Part shown: one piece after another, positions 47,300 to 59,864 of the stretch | Layout: each line of letters starts with the position of its first letter | Position numbering within the stretch: the stretch's first letter is position 1 | Source of the DNA: Reticulitermes speratus | Taxonomy: Eukaryota; Arthropoda; Insecta; Blattodea; Rhinotermitidae | Assembly: GCA_021186555.1 (NCBI GenBank) | Contig: JAJKFL010000003.1 | Location: forward strand, 32,910,908 to 32,974,907 | Direction of reading: 5' to 3' | DNA: 64,000 bases | Notes under the pieces: model-generated | What the model was told of the DNA's origin: nothing | The model's input: the letters and a program-made list of their open reading frames with translations, nothing else | Databases searched by the model: none | Position numbers and translations under genes: made by a program

Positions 47300-47346
47300 T
47301 TTGTGCATGCGTGCGTGTGTGTGTGTATGTGTGTATATGTGCGTGC
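47300..47346. repeat. Imperfect (GT)n microsatellite
   Basis: TGCGTGTGTGTGTGTATGTG type repeat with GC interruptions. Confidence 0.85.
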
Positions 47347-47420
47347 CTGTGTGCCGGTGTGACGGAATTTTCAAATTATGAAAGAGAAATACTTATTTTC
47401 AAGAAGGTTGGTAGGAGCCT

Positions 47421-47588
47421 AACACCACTGGAAGACATATGTAATTGAAGGCTTCCGCCGTGGTCGTAATGTTGCTTAAAATTTTCTGGATTATTACCCG
47501 ACGTCATTTTTCGGTGCATGACCAACGTTTCGGGATCACTTGTTTGTCCCATCTTCAGGGTCTTCCTAAGCAACACCACTGGAAGACA
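47421..47588 (-). mobile_element. 134-bp hammerhead-like insertion with 17-bp TSD
   Basis: The 17-bp direct repeat AACACCACTGGAAGACA at 47421-47437 and 47572-47588 bounds a 134-bp insert (47438-47571). On the minus strand the insert has CTGAAGA (47558 to 47552), the extra T, a GGGA/TCCC hairpin, GAAAC, then GTTG, a GUC triplet, and about 90 bp of body including TAATAATCCAGAAAATTTTA. That body resembles the right arm at 59308-59398 (TATTATCCCAGAAGAGC). The downstream helix I strand does not pair, so cleavage from this single copy is doubtful. The duplication shows that the unit inserted as a discrete mobile DNA. Confidence 0.8.
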
Positions 47589-48124
47589 GTTTAAAATTCG
47601 TATATTTAGTTCTTGCATTATGAGTTCCGCTATAAATTATGAGACGGGCACGACAGATCGGCCACTCATGTCTTGACCCTGAAATCAAACATGGTATTAG
47701 GTCTTGGGAAAATCAGGGACGAAAACATTCGTTAAAGCAACACTTTTGTAAAATGTAATGTAAAAACAAGGCAACCAGATGAACATTTTCTGTGTATTTT
47801 GGTCTTATAACAATAGATCATTGACAATTAGAAATAAGCATGTAAAACTTGGTACGGAGATAAATAATGAACCAGCATATGTATTAGCCTCAGCCAAAAA
47901 CTACAAACATGGCGATGCAAAAATTCGAGGTTGGGGCCGAGATGTTTAAAAATGTGGGATTTGTGTCAGCACTGAATTTATGTTTAACGAAAAAATTTAT
48001 ATGAAGGTACACTAGCAGACCAACTGATAGGAGTATTCAGGAAAAGATATAATTGTAATGGGAAAGTAGAATCAAGACTTATGTGTGGGAATTTATGAAG
48101 TAAAAAACTCTTTACATGGAAAAC
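47589..48124. other. Unassigned DNA
   Basis: Nothing recognised. Confidence 0.5.
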
Positions 48125-48265
48125 ACATCAGACCGTCCGCCCGTCAGTCTTTCTATCTGCGCCTAACACATTTTTCAGATATTCATAAATTCTGTACAGC
48201 AGGTCTTTGCAACAATATACCGAGATATCGTGATTTTCGTGAAAATCGGCGGGAATAAATTCGTA
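48125..48265. repeat. CCGTC dispersed repeat copy
   Basis: AGACCGTCCGCCCGTCAGTC near 48130 is followed by TTCATAAATTCTGTACAGCAGG and GTGAAAATCGGCGGG. It shares the CCGTC run and the TTTT-C-TGAAAT/ATTCTGTAC type downstream section with 49.8 kb. Confidence 0.5.
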
Positions 48266-49789
48266 CCTCACTTAAAACCTTAAAAGAATTTCTAACCGTA
48301 CTTGACACAGTTCTTCCCCATATCGCGTAAAATTCGTTACGGTTCTTCATTTAGTGCTAATAAATATTTAAGGTTCCTAAGAATGGGCGCCGTGAAAATC
48401 CCACTTTACTTAGTGTCGGAAATATAATAATGTCCTACTTTCCACACGTTTGGCCTGATTTGATAAAATTCTGTACAGGAGATATTCACAAAAGTTTATT
48501 GCTTTTCGGGAAAATCGAGTCAGTCAAAGCTTAATTTAGAGGCGTTATTAATTTTTATCCACACTTTCCAAAGTTATTTTCCAATTAAGATATAAATTCT
48601 TATAAGAAATTAGCACGAAATGAGGAGCATTTTGATTTTCATGAAACTCAGAGCAGGAACGACTGCGCTTTCCTGATGGGAGTAAATGAAATTATATTCA
48701 CATGTTTACTGTGACTTCGTGATACTTTGAAAGTAAAGAAGCCTTTTGTAAAGTGTGTACTACGTCAAAAATAAAGCAATTGCAAACTTTTTTGTACTAT
48801 ATAATTGAAGTGCCCGCTTAAATATTTTAATTGTGTAGAGCCTTCTTGGAGTTTTTAATACGACAATGTAACATTTTTTAAATTATGGTCTATACACACA
48901 TATATATTACTCTAGTAACTAATTCTGTAAACACATTTCTTTGAAAATTTGTAGTTTGCCAGCTGTTCAAAAATTCTCCTGCATTTTGTGGCACCAGAAG
49001 TTTCATTGCCTTGTTTACAAAAACCCCAGTGGTGCCAGCTCTGAGCCAGATATATCTAGACCACACCCTGCACCATATTTAATTAAGAGTATATTCCGGG
49101 GGAAAGTCTCGTTTTTGTAATAATGTGCAGTTTTATACTAACTCTATAGTTTCAGGAAATGTATTTATAACCGACTCTATGCAAAATAGGCCTTATTGAG
49201 CCGCTGACAATGGTCCAAGTAGTCAAATTATTTAGCACGTTTATGGGCCCCAAAGAATCATTATCGTATTTTGAAAAGCCCTCAAGTGGACGCCACACGC
49301 AGCTAGGGAAGTTCACTCCAAATAACCAGATAACGTCGTTTAAAATGCACTTATATATTATCGTCTCATCTACGGTTTCGTTTTTCCGATTCAAATATTC
49401 TGTTCATTCCGTACCCCTCCCCTGTAATCTACGTGCTTCACTTATCTAATCCCTAAATGTTTGCCATTGTGATAATAAGTAGGCTCCTTGAGGAAGAGCA
49501 CGAACTATAAAACCGCTCATTACGCAGGTCTCCACTTCTTCCATCTTAGGAGCAAATTTATTTTTGCTTCGTTAATTCCAAAAATTTCGCGGTAATATGT
49601 GGACCTATATAGCATTTCATATCACGTTTGCTTTATAGTGTGGGACATTTTAGCTTCCTCTCAACGTTCGAGATAGAAAACAACCCTTGTCTCTTGTCAT
49701 CGTCTTCCTTTTGAAGATAAGCCACCTACCCACTATCAGTGCACTGCGAATCTTTCAAAAGCGGTATAAGGTGAAACCTATTTTAGGCA
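48266..49789. other. Unassigned DNA
   Basis: TTTGATAAAATTCTGTACAGG near 48459 echoes the TTCTGTACAG of the 48.1-kb repeat, so the repeat may be longer or tandem. No gene supported. Confidence 0.4.
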
Positions 49790-49960
49790 CTTTCGAAAAA
49801 TTGCGAAAATCGAGTATTAGCTTGAACATGTCTGTCCATCCGTCAGCCCGCGTGGACAAACTCAACTCCTACTGGAAGGATTTTCATGAAATTTTGTACT
49901 TGATTATTTTTCTACAATCTGTAGAGAAAATTCAAATTTCATTAAAATCTGACAAAAATA
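49790..49960. repeat. GCGAAAA..CGA / CCGTC dispersed repeat copy
   Basis: ATTGCGAAAATCGAGTATTAG then TGTCTGTCCATCCGTCAG, then GGATTTTCATGAAATTTTG. It matches the 26.1- and 59.9-kb copies in order and spacing. Confidence 0.6.
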
Positions 49961-50595
49961 ACGGGTACTTTGCATAAAGACCTATGTACGTTTATGCTAA
50001 TATATCGCTGAATTCTTTTTAGAATGAAAAATATTTCAGACAAACATTGTACAGAAAATCACAACACATATTTCAAGCTCACAAACTTTCCTAAAATCGT
50101 GCCATTTATAAGATGATGTGGAGAAATTTTGTAGATGCAAACAGGCCACAGACGTCAATATAATATGGCACAAGTGCTTTGTACTCTGGATAATTATCGC
50201 TACAGACACACACTCAGAATATGTAATACTTTTGCATTTCCACGGCAAGAATTGTTGCACGAAAGCGCCGCAATGTTACGTTCATAAGTACATTGCCCTC
50301 CTTGTTGCCATTTCGTTCTATACACAATTTAAACCTAAGGTGACCATAAATACTTAGTTGTTTTAAATAAAGAGATAATTTCAGATACGTTTATCAATAT
50401 TATCTCCGTTAGTGCCTTTTTCCAACTACAATAACTTTTCATAGGTTTCTTCCTTCCTTGTACAAAAATTCTGGGATGTTGTGTTAAAACAAAAGACAAG
50501 GTCTTCCTACTGCATCGTCCTTCAAAAATTTCACGTTGTCATTGACAGTTTCAATCGTATTTAACTTACTCAAATAAGACAGCATGGCTAAAACA
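49961..50595. other. Unassigned DNA
   Basis: Two overlapping open frames near 50036-50357 lack support. Confidence 0.45.
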
Positions 50596-50622
50596 AAGGA
50601 AGAGATATTTCATCTCTTCCTT
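50596..50622. repeat. 11-bp perfect inverted repeat
   Basis: AAGGAAGAGAT (50596-50606) and ATCTCTTCCTT (50612-50622) around ATTTC. A possible hairpin of unknown meaning. Confidence 0.75.
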
Positions 50623-50859
50623 CTGGTCAAGTCTTCAGTTTTAAGACGTGACGCTTAAAGGAAATGAAGTGGTGACGTGTCTGCATAGCTTAAAGGTGAA
50701 TTAGAAGGTATAGCAAACAGAAATATAAACTTTAAGACTCAGTTAAAGCTAAGGTTGGTAAAAAAAATTCCCTGTTTTTTAGTATGGAAGATGTTCGTAA
50801 CATCACGGAGGTTACTACGGGGAGGGTTGGTCTCCAGTTACTGTTCGTGTTGAGTATAG

Positions 50860-50945
50860 CGTAAGCTTGCTGTTGGTCAGAGGGAAGGTTGAATGGATGG
50901 GCGAAACGTCGTAAAACTGGTATAGCTACCACAAGACTACCATCA
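50860..50945 (+). repeat. GAAACGTC repeat copy, hammerhead-like family
   Basis: GGGCGAAACGTCG near 50900 is followed by TGGTATAGCTACCACAAGACT. The same order GAAACGTCG..TA..CTACCA..AGACT lies at 4246-4275. No intact CUGANGA box is seen upstream (TGTTGGTCAGAGGGAAGG). It is a decayed or divergent member. Confidence 0.4.
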
Positions 50946-53900
50946 CTGTGATGTTTCTGTTCTACTACTGTGCATCTAAATGTAGTGAGTGGAGGAAGAA
51001 AAAATACGAATCTAAATCAGTAAACAAGACGAGCCATATTTCGTACTGTTGCATATGACGTACAGGCTATGGGCCAAAATAAAACTCTCACCAGACAGAT
51101 ATAACACAAAACTTTACAAATATGATTATCAAATTATAGGCTCTCTTTTGACTCAGTTTCCTGAATATGGAATATAAAAAATAAATGATAGTCAACGTGT
51201 TTGCCTTTACTTTATAAGAATTAAAAATTTTATAAGTTACAGATATTATAAAACATATAGAATAAAAACTGTAATAAAAGTCTGTTAAAATAAAGTATTC
51301 AAGTTGGCATAAATGTTTCAGTCCTGAGATACATTAGAATACGAGGAATTTTTCAAGGTCCCTTTAATGTCAGTACTCTCTAGTTGCAATCATTATGCAA
51401 GAACCTAGCCTCGCCCAAGTCCTATAAAATAAAGTCTTCAAGGTAAGATAATAATAATAAAGTAAAACTCAATATGCCAGGAGAGTAAAGTTTTAATTAA
51501 AAAATACATTTGTTTTTCGAAAAAGGTTTTCTGTCACAGTGTTATATAAAAAGGACAGATTCTTATAAATTCCATTTACGGTCGTGCACAAAAAATATGG
51601 TGAAGGTAATATTAAGTATATACCTCTTTATGATTTCTTTAAAATATTTATCAATGTGCTCCCGACAAAGTCTCTTGTTGTTTGATTCCTTCTGTTATGT
51701 TAGTAATGTTATTTTTTTTTCCTCTTTTTGTTCAGAGTTTCTCTGTACTTATTGCGTGGCAGTTGGCAAGAAAATTAAGAAATTTTCGAACACTCATAAA
51801 GACAAAATTTATTCCATGAACACAGAGCAATTAATTTTCTGCAGGAGGATGGAATTAATTTCAATGTAATTTATTGATTTTAGACATTGTTCAAGAAAAT
51901 ATTTATGAAAAAGAGTATCAACATCGATAATAAGTTTTCACCAATAAATTTTTCTCTTTTGTTTTCTAAGAATTGCCACCGAAATCTAAATTTGCCTGAA
52001 TAACATGGGCCTGCCTTAATTCATGGACTCTTATGGAAACAAAATAATATTTACCCCTTGCTATTACTTTTTTCCAACTAGCCATAATATCCTGAAATAA
52101 ATATAAGAAATTAAGTTTTAGAGTAGTGATTTGTTTTCTGAGTAACAAATAATATCTTCCTATAGAAAATTTACTACCTCACTGTCAATGTCACCACGTG
52201 AATGAACAGTGGGTTGTGTTTACATTTACAGGAGTTGAAATCACGATGGGCAATCACCCATTTAGTGACAAGATGGAATAATCCATCGATTTATTGAAAA
52301 TATTTGTAGTGAGTGTCAAATAAAACTGAGTCCATTGAAGTTTAAACTTTTCTACTTAGAGTTTACTTCAGGTTTATTTAGCCGTTACTGTCATTGCTAA
52401 TAAAACATGAAGCGTCCTACCTGAATCCTCAGCAACACTGTTGTGAAGACCTCAATTCTCGCATCGACTACAACAAGCCATAGTGCAGTATTGGTTTTTT
52501 TTGTCGAATTTGTGTCGGCAAACCTATAGAAATATATTCAAACACAACTTTCCTTTTTGAGGTTTTGTTATGCTTTTTCTTATCTCCTGTCGTGAAGAGT
52601 GCTTACGCGGTTACCAGCAAAAGTGCACGCTGGTTTAAGGCAGATTAAATAAGGGAAACTATTCATGATTAGTTGCTTTTTCTGTCATGCGGCTGATTTG
52701 CATCAAAAAGGAAACCTTAAGACCTAATCGCAGGATAATTCTATGAACCGAAGTTTTATATTTTCTTAGATGCAGGAGGTATCTCATGTTCTTACAAACA
52801 ACAAAGTCGGTACTTTGTATAGGAGAGTTATGAAATCAAGTGTGAAATTAATGCTAAAGTCAGAGGCTTTGTGTTATTGCGTCATAATTCATAGAAAAGC
52901 TATTATGAAACATAAATCTTGAGTAAACTTGTATTATTGGTAATATACAGTATTTAAAGTTATAACTGTGTGACTGAAGTTATCGGCCAAACATCGAATT
53001 TCGAAATAGGACTAGGCTACTTGATTCAATCAAAAAAAAAGTAAAAGAAGAATTACACCTCAAAATCAGACTTAAACTCATAATCGAAATGAAGATTCCT
53101 TTCAACGTCTCCATTTTTAAGGAAGGTTTTGGTTTTTCGCTTACTGGCCTTTAGCACACATAAAGGATTTATACACGGTTGCCTGTGTTACAAATTATGT
53201 CAGGCTCAGCATTACAACATTCCTGACATACGAAGTTTTAACAGCTGCTTTAGCTACGCTGTGAGACCACAGGAGTAGAATTCTTCCGTACCGTATAGAA
53301 CCTACCAAGGAGTTTAACTATTAGCTTCTGGTGAGGATTTTTTCTTACACGGGAATGTTGAAATCTCCAATGTATATATGTCTCGATGAAAGTATTTTTA
53401 CTCTTACAATTTGATTTGTGTTCCGGAATAGCTACCTTCAGATGTCATTTACAAAATAATAATATTGCTGTCTTCATAATATTATAGCAAATTTAAATTC
53501 ATAAAGTTTTCTGGTTTTTCATCGTATATTTATACAAAAAAAATAAAGTTTACTTCTTGTGAGATGTAAATAGGCTTTGTGGTAGGCAAAGGACACAACA
53601 TTGTTAATGAGTGTGTCATTCCTATAAAACTGACTCGATTATCACAATTCGGTGAAACGAAATATATAGTATAATTTACAAACCTGCACTATTGTCTTAT
53701 GCATTTCCTATTCATTGGGTGGAAAGAAGGAAATTTCTTTCAGATATTATTTTTCATCCGAACTTTATAATGTGCCAGTAGGTATGAGTAAGATATTTAG
53801 GAGAAATTTACTTTCTTGTTTGTGATAGCAACGTTAATTTATAAGCGAAAACATAAATATCTAATTGTTTTATAAGAGTTATAAAAAAATTTATAATTTA

Positions 53901-56734
53901 AAGCAGTGAGTAGAATAATTCATTGAAGAGTTTAGTAAAGTTTAAAGGTGCAAGTGGAAAAGACAGTAGCAAATCACTTTTCCTAAGAAATTAAATCCGG
54001 AGAATTCGGCTTAACATCAGGCTTAGAAACTTCTATTTTTAGGTTGCTTGTTTAAAAAGTTAAACAGTAAAAAGTAATATATAATACCAACACCTTTTTG
54101 AGTGGGTATGAAACTCCATTTCTACCTCTAAGAGAAGGATAAAGACTGAGAATAATGTGCTGAGGAGCCAGCGGGTGGACATAAATGCAAAACTGAGAAA
54201 ATTGTTTAGTGTTAGGGCAACAGTTGTTATTAGACTTATCGCATAAAAAATGTTGCGTGGACTAAGTCTATAGCACGCATCGGGGATAGTAATCAATATA
54301 TAGGCTAAAATCCTTTCGGTCAGAAATAAGATAACAGAAGAAACTATAAGTCACTTAAATATCAATTTTAAATAAAGTTGTCCTTTCTTAAACAAAAATG
54401 AGAGTATATTTGTCCGTTATGTATTGTGAAAGAGTTAAATTATTTTTACGACATAGCACATTAACGTTTTGCGATTGTATACAACACCACCTCCGTGTTT
54501 TGTGATGTGCTACAATCTGTAATAACAACATGGCGAGCATATGAACTTTTGAGACGGAAGAGACCCTAGCGACAATTAATCTAGAGTCCTGTAGAAAAGT
54601 CCGGTGATATACTTTCAAAAAAATGTAACTGAATTATTTCTTTAAAGGCACAAAAAGGCAGGTACTTGAACTCTATAAATTGACATCCACTTTGATGGTG
54701 ATAATCCTAACTAATAAAAACTTTGAGTTAGGCTTATGACATTTGGCAAGAGATAGATCATAGAAATATTTAAAACAATTTAAAATACTTGGCTACAGGC
54801 TTATCCGAAGAATCCAACATAGGAATATATGCACGTTACACAAAACACAGCAAACTGAATGGTAACCGTCATAGTTGTAGAAAAGTAGCAAGAGACATGC
54901 AAGCGTCAGGAAAGTGATCATAGAATTGCTGCTCGAAACTGCTTGTAGTTGCGATCCTTCACAGATTTTCATATTTTGGGTGTTACCTTTCAGATTCTTA
55001 TGGTGGTTAGTACAAACACTACGAGATTGTCTATTTTGAAACATATCTAATATAACCTCAAAAATAAAATGAACATAACAATTATGCGAATTCCTCAAAT
55101 TGAATTTGCTTGATCCCATCTCTTAAATTTTATTTTGATTACAATGAAATTCGAAAACCTATATTAGGTTTTTTGTGATAAGAGAAAATTTATTGTGCTG
55201 TTCCGGAATATTTTGTTGTGTTGTTCTGGATCGTTTAAACTGACCTGGAAAAATCTAAATGGTAACTACTTGCAAGGCACTCCTGCTTGATTTTAAAACG
55301 CTAAACTTCTATCAATGTAGATAATCTGGAAAACATCTTGCCCGACTGAGATTCAAACCCTTTTCCATTCCTGTTACATCATAATGTCACAGCATTTTTA
55401 TTCAGTCATTTAGTTGAGTAATTTCTATTCATTTCTAGAAAAGAGAACACATGTCACCAAGCAAGATCCATGTGGAATTTTTAGTTGACACAATGGCAAT
55501 GGTGCAATATTATTTCCGAATACTTCATCCTTTCCCTGTTAGTATCATTCCATCAAATCTCAACAAGCATTTATTTATCTATCATCGACGCCATATAACC
55601 TTAGCAATCGACCGCGTCTTTAAAAATACACGTAAGCACAGGCAGTGCAGATTGAAGGACAATTTATGGCAGCACTAAATGAATTTACTGTGCAATTGAT
55701 GGTCTATGGGTCCTATAGGAAATAATGGTTTATCTAACGCATACTCTCATATCGTGTTAAAAGAAAAGAAATTCACGACATTTTAGGTGACTGTATGAGA
55801 TCAATCTACATATTTTGCGACCAGTTAAACTTCACATATAACAACCTGAACAGCTATGTGTACTCTCTGAAGAAAATGTTTGTATTATTCTATAACAGCA
55901 CTACGCAATAGCAAATTTATAATGGTTAATAGAATAGTTCTGTCTTATTTATTGACTCCAATAAATAAACTGCCTTAAACCATAAAGACAACTAGAAATT
56001 GCTTGCTTTATATCTGCACTGGTAACATTTAATGAGGACTAAGTAGGCTTAGAGAGGCGTGTTACACACAGAACTGCTACACAATACCTTAAGAAAGCAA
56101 AGTAGCCTGCATTGTGTAAGGCAAGAAATGTAATTATCTTGACATAAAAGCAAAACAGGACGCTGTGGATTTCATGTATGGGAGGTTAGTTCACAGCGAT
56201 TTACATAACCGGAAATGCACAGCCTACTAATATAAATCAAGTTATGACATTTTTATACCTTCTTAGATAATGAAATATAACTTGCAGCTCATAGTTAAAA
56301 AAAAACGCAACGAGGAAGCAAAACTAAACATATACAAACCTCTTATGTAGAGATATGCATGTATATCACACATTAATGGCATGTTTGACTAGGACAATAC
56401 GATCGGTGTTGAAGGACTGCATACGTAGAATACATAGCAGAAGATGACTGTAAATTAAACTTCATTTTAAACTGCTTATGTCAGAGGCAGGTTCCAACCA
56501 CGTACGCAGAACGCAAGAGAAATACGGACATTCAGGGTCATACATAAACTACATCACTAGTAAAGGTTATGGTGTTTTTCTCTCATCTCGAGTAGTGTAC
56601 TTTTTTATGAGAATGCAGTCATTTTCCTGTTGTACACGACGTAGCCTTGTGCACCCTCTATCCACAATGTATACAGTTTATTTTAGTTAGGCCACTGACA
56701 CAAAACAGGAGCCAGGATATCATCGTAATTATAG
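50946..56734. other. Long AT-rich stretch without identifiable genes
   Basis: Nearly 6 kb with only short, low-complexity frames; the longest, 119 codons at 51510-51869, is Phe/Ser/Lys-rich and featureless. A moderately GC patch at about 53110-53330 is unassigned. No RNA gene or repeat that I can name. Confidence 0.45.
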
Positions 56735-57000
56735 CAACTAGGCTAAGGTTTAAAAGATCCGAGGCTCGAATCTCGGCAGGGGTAACGGATTTTTATCTTC
56801 TCCGAAACATCCAGCCCAGCCCTGGAGCCCACCCAGGCTCATGCCAAAGCGGTCCCGGCATTCTTTCCTGAAGGTAAAGCGGGGGGTGGCGTGAAGTTTG
56901 CTACTAAATTCCATCTAATGCCGAGGTTATGAATGAGTGGAGCTACACATCTGCTCCTCCTAAATGCCTTCGTGACGTGCACAGGGACAACTTTATTTGT
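56735..57000 (+). mobile_element. SINE copy, tRNA-derived, plus strand
   Basis: B box GAGGCTCGAATCTCGG (about 56760) is followed by GGGGTAACGG and CCAGCCCAGCCCTGGAGCCC. Next are ACCCAGGCTCATGCC, the core TTCCTGAAGGTAAAGCGGGG, ATCTAATGCCGAGGTTATGAA, GTGGAGCTACACATCTGC and CGTGACGTGCACAGGGACAA, ending in an ACTTTATTTG stretch. It belongs to the 25386/33500 family, complete apart from a weak A-box region. Confidence 0.78.
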
Positions 57001-59200
57001 TACTGACAATAGGAATAATATATTTTTAATAAAGTGTTTCCTATATGAAAACTATTGAAGGTAAATTATAAATGACATCTAAGGTATCTCTTACTAATTA
57101 GTATCCTTTTTAGAGAAGCATTAGAATGAACACATACACACACTCATCTTACGTTTGGTCCACATTTATCAGTGTTATTCACAGCACTTTCTCCTACTTC
57201 ACATCGAAGCATTACAATTTTCTAGTTTTTATTGCTTCATTTAACACTTGTAAACACATTTAAGTACTAAAGAAAATTATGTCCACAGTTTTAACACTAA
57301 ACTTTATAACATTATGAATTTATAGTTCTTGATAATCTAAAGGCGGCTGCCAGGGAGTCTGAAGAATAACATGCTTCACATACCGATATTCCAAAGCCTA
57401 AGCTTTTTTGTCAATGACCACTTTAGTGAGAACATTTTCTTTGTTTAGACTTTTAAAGCCTAGTGGTTATGATATGCGCCCAGGTATAACATTAAGAATT
57501 ATACTTTCTGGCCAAATAGTGCATTTATAGTGCATTTATAATGCATTTACTTCTCTGTGGATCTCAGAATAAGTTGATATAAATTCCTCTACAGACTTAA
57601 ATAAATGGCTTTTGTAATCGAGACAGAGTGTGTTAATTAGGCGGAAGCACCTGAATCTTTAAACACAACTGAGGATATTCTCAGTGCTTAAAAGACAAAG
57701 GAATTTGGTTTCTGTCACCTGCACGAGAATGTTCAAATATAAGCTCCTCTCAGCCTCTAGGATTCTTGTGATTATTGACAAAATATACATTGCATATGGT
57801 TCTTTATAGTGTTGTATGTTATATGTAAACCTAATGTTAGAGTAAATTTCTTCTACGAAAAATATTTTGAAGTCTCCTATTTCCTATAACGTGACTTACA
57901 GATTGAAAATAAATTTCATTCTTAATAAGTTTGAGGGCAAAATTAATGCAAATATTTAAATGAATTAGTATAAAATTATGTTTTTACGAAATTCCTTAAT
58001 TTACTCTTAAATGGAAAGTATATAGAAATAAAATTAGTGATAAATAACTCTATACACGACTTATACACGACTTAACCGAGCTACTACTAAAGCTTTTACT
58101 CTGAGAATAATTTCTATTCATCGAAAGCCGGTGTTTGCATTATATCTGACAGAAAGAAAACAAGACTGTCACGTAAACTATACAAGTCAGTTAAAGTAAT
58201 TTGAGTCGAATGCAATTCTTTATTCAAGTCTCAAGTTTAGCCTACCCCCCCCCCCCCCACCCCCAAAGCGAATAACCTTGTTTTGCAACCGTGTGCACTA
58301 CAAGATGGATGCCAATCACGTACGTTTTTCTAAGAATTCCCGTGTTTATCTGCTGGCGCCGTATCTCAAGTTCTTAGCTCCTCAGTCTGTCGCCGAAAAC
58401 TGCGTCCGTGCTAGCTACACTTACATACACATAACACCTTCCTTTTAAAATGAGTTACCGATTGAAACCTAGTGCTTTATTACACGGTACTGTGTTGCAG
58501 ACACAGTTGTGCATAGAATGTTTTTATTGTCCCTCCATTAGATACGGATTTTTATGAAATACTACCCACTTGTTGTCCTTTCATGTTGTGTTCTAATGGA
58601 TGATGGCATAGCGTAGATTATTCTTTGTCATAAGGCAGAAAATTCCAGCGTCGTGTAAACGCATATCTTAAAACGTCTTAGTTATATTTACACTTAAACC
58701 TCGGTACTGAGGCTTAAAACCCTATTCAGGTTCAATAAATTTATACTGTCCCGTAGTACCACAAGGCTCAACAGACAGGTTTTAAACTTTGGTGTTATTT
58801 ACTGTCCAATGCAGGGCACCATTCCGTCCAACAACTTAAAGATGTAATAATCATGCACAAGACACACATTCTACTGTATAATTCGAATGCGGCTGAATTA
58901 CTGATTAAAATATTTCTTTTAATTTGCTATTTTCACATACATATGCCTAAAGAACTAACGGAGAGGTTTGTAGCGGAGCCAGATATTTCAATAATTTGAA
59001 GATGAGACATTCCGTTTGGTGTTAACAATCACAAGAGTATGTATCAAATCAGTAACACACAACAAGTTTTTAACAATTTAGAAATTTCAAGACATATGGT
59101 ACGGATGTAGAGGGCATAGTTTCATGAAATAAGCTGTTGTTTGCCCCGAAACAGTTGTACATATCAATTAACGACCTTGGTTTTAGACTTCTGCCGCGAT
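57001..59200. other. AT-rich DNA with small simple repeats
   Basis: Three near-tandem copies of an 11-mer, GTGCATTTATA type, lie at 57519-57550. A run of 14 C lies at 58245-58258. CCCCGAAACAGTTGTAC near 59146 resembles the GAAAC part of the hammerhead-like repeats, without the rest. No gene supported. Confidence 0.45.
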
Positions 59201-59400
59201 GTTGATAAGATTTGCGCTCTTCTGGCATATTACGCGAGCGTCGTGTGGTAATTGTTTACAGAGGTTTCGGTACAACATATCGGTCCCATCTTCAACGACT
59301 CTTGACCCTTGAAGATGGGACAAATGCGTTGTCCCGAAACGTCGGCAAACAATTACCGCACAACGACGCGTATTATCCCAGAAGAGCGTAGATCTTAACG
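59201..59400. repeat. Diverged inverted pair of hammerhead-like repeats
   Basis: The left arm (59297 down to 59201, minus strand) and right arm (59308-59398, plus strand) align at roughly 75 to 80 percent across about 90 bp. Both contain TTGAAGATGGGAC, then GAAAC, then AAACAATTACC(A/G)CAC, then CCAGAAGAGCG. The spacer is about 10 bp. Helix II is good in the right arm (GGGACA/TGTCCC) and disturbed in the left. The first core base is T instead of C in both, which should prevent hammerhead cleavage. The right arm's body resembles the 47438-47571 insertion. Confidence 0.75.
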
Positions 59401-59864
59401 TACATAACGTCACATCCCCAGAAGATTGTAATTTTGAAATCACAATAATATAATTCCTTCTTCTTCATCGTCCAAGTCACGTAACATTATAAATTTGTTC
59501 ACTTAATTCGTCGTTTTGAGAGATCCAATTACTTTCCCGTCCGATCGCTTTGTTTTCAAACATATCTAACAGCAGATGATAAGGTCACACCTATACAAAA
59601 TAAACTGGTAAATTAGTTTTGATTTCTTGTCTTTGTCTTTCTCTAGGTGTTTGAAGAGTAGACCTACTGACATAAACCTAATTGTTATAGCGGAATACTG
59701 AAAAGCATTTTGAGCTCTTAGCTTCTCACAGCGGAGTTGCTGAAGGTTCAAGTCTTGTAGGATATTACGCAGCTTGAAGAAGTATTTTCAGGAAAGTTTG
59801 TTTAGAGTGATATATCCAAAGCCTCCTATCTACACAACACACATTTTTATTAGGGCTTTCGCAA
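59401..59864. other. Unassigned DNA
   Basis: Nothing recognised. Confidence 0.5.
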
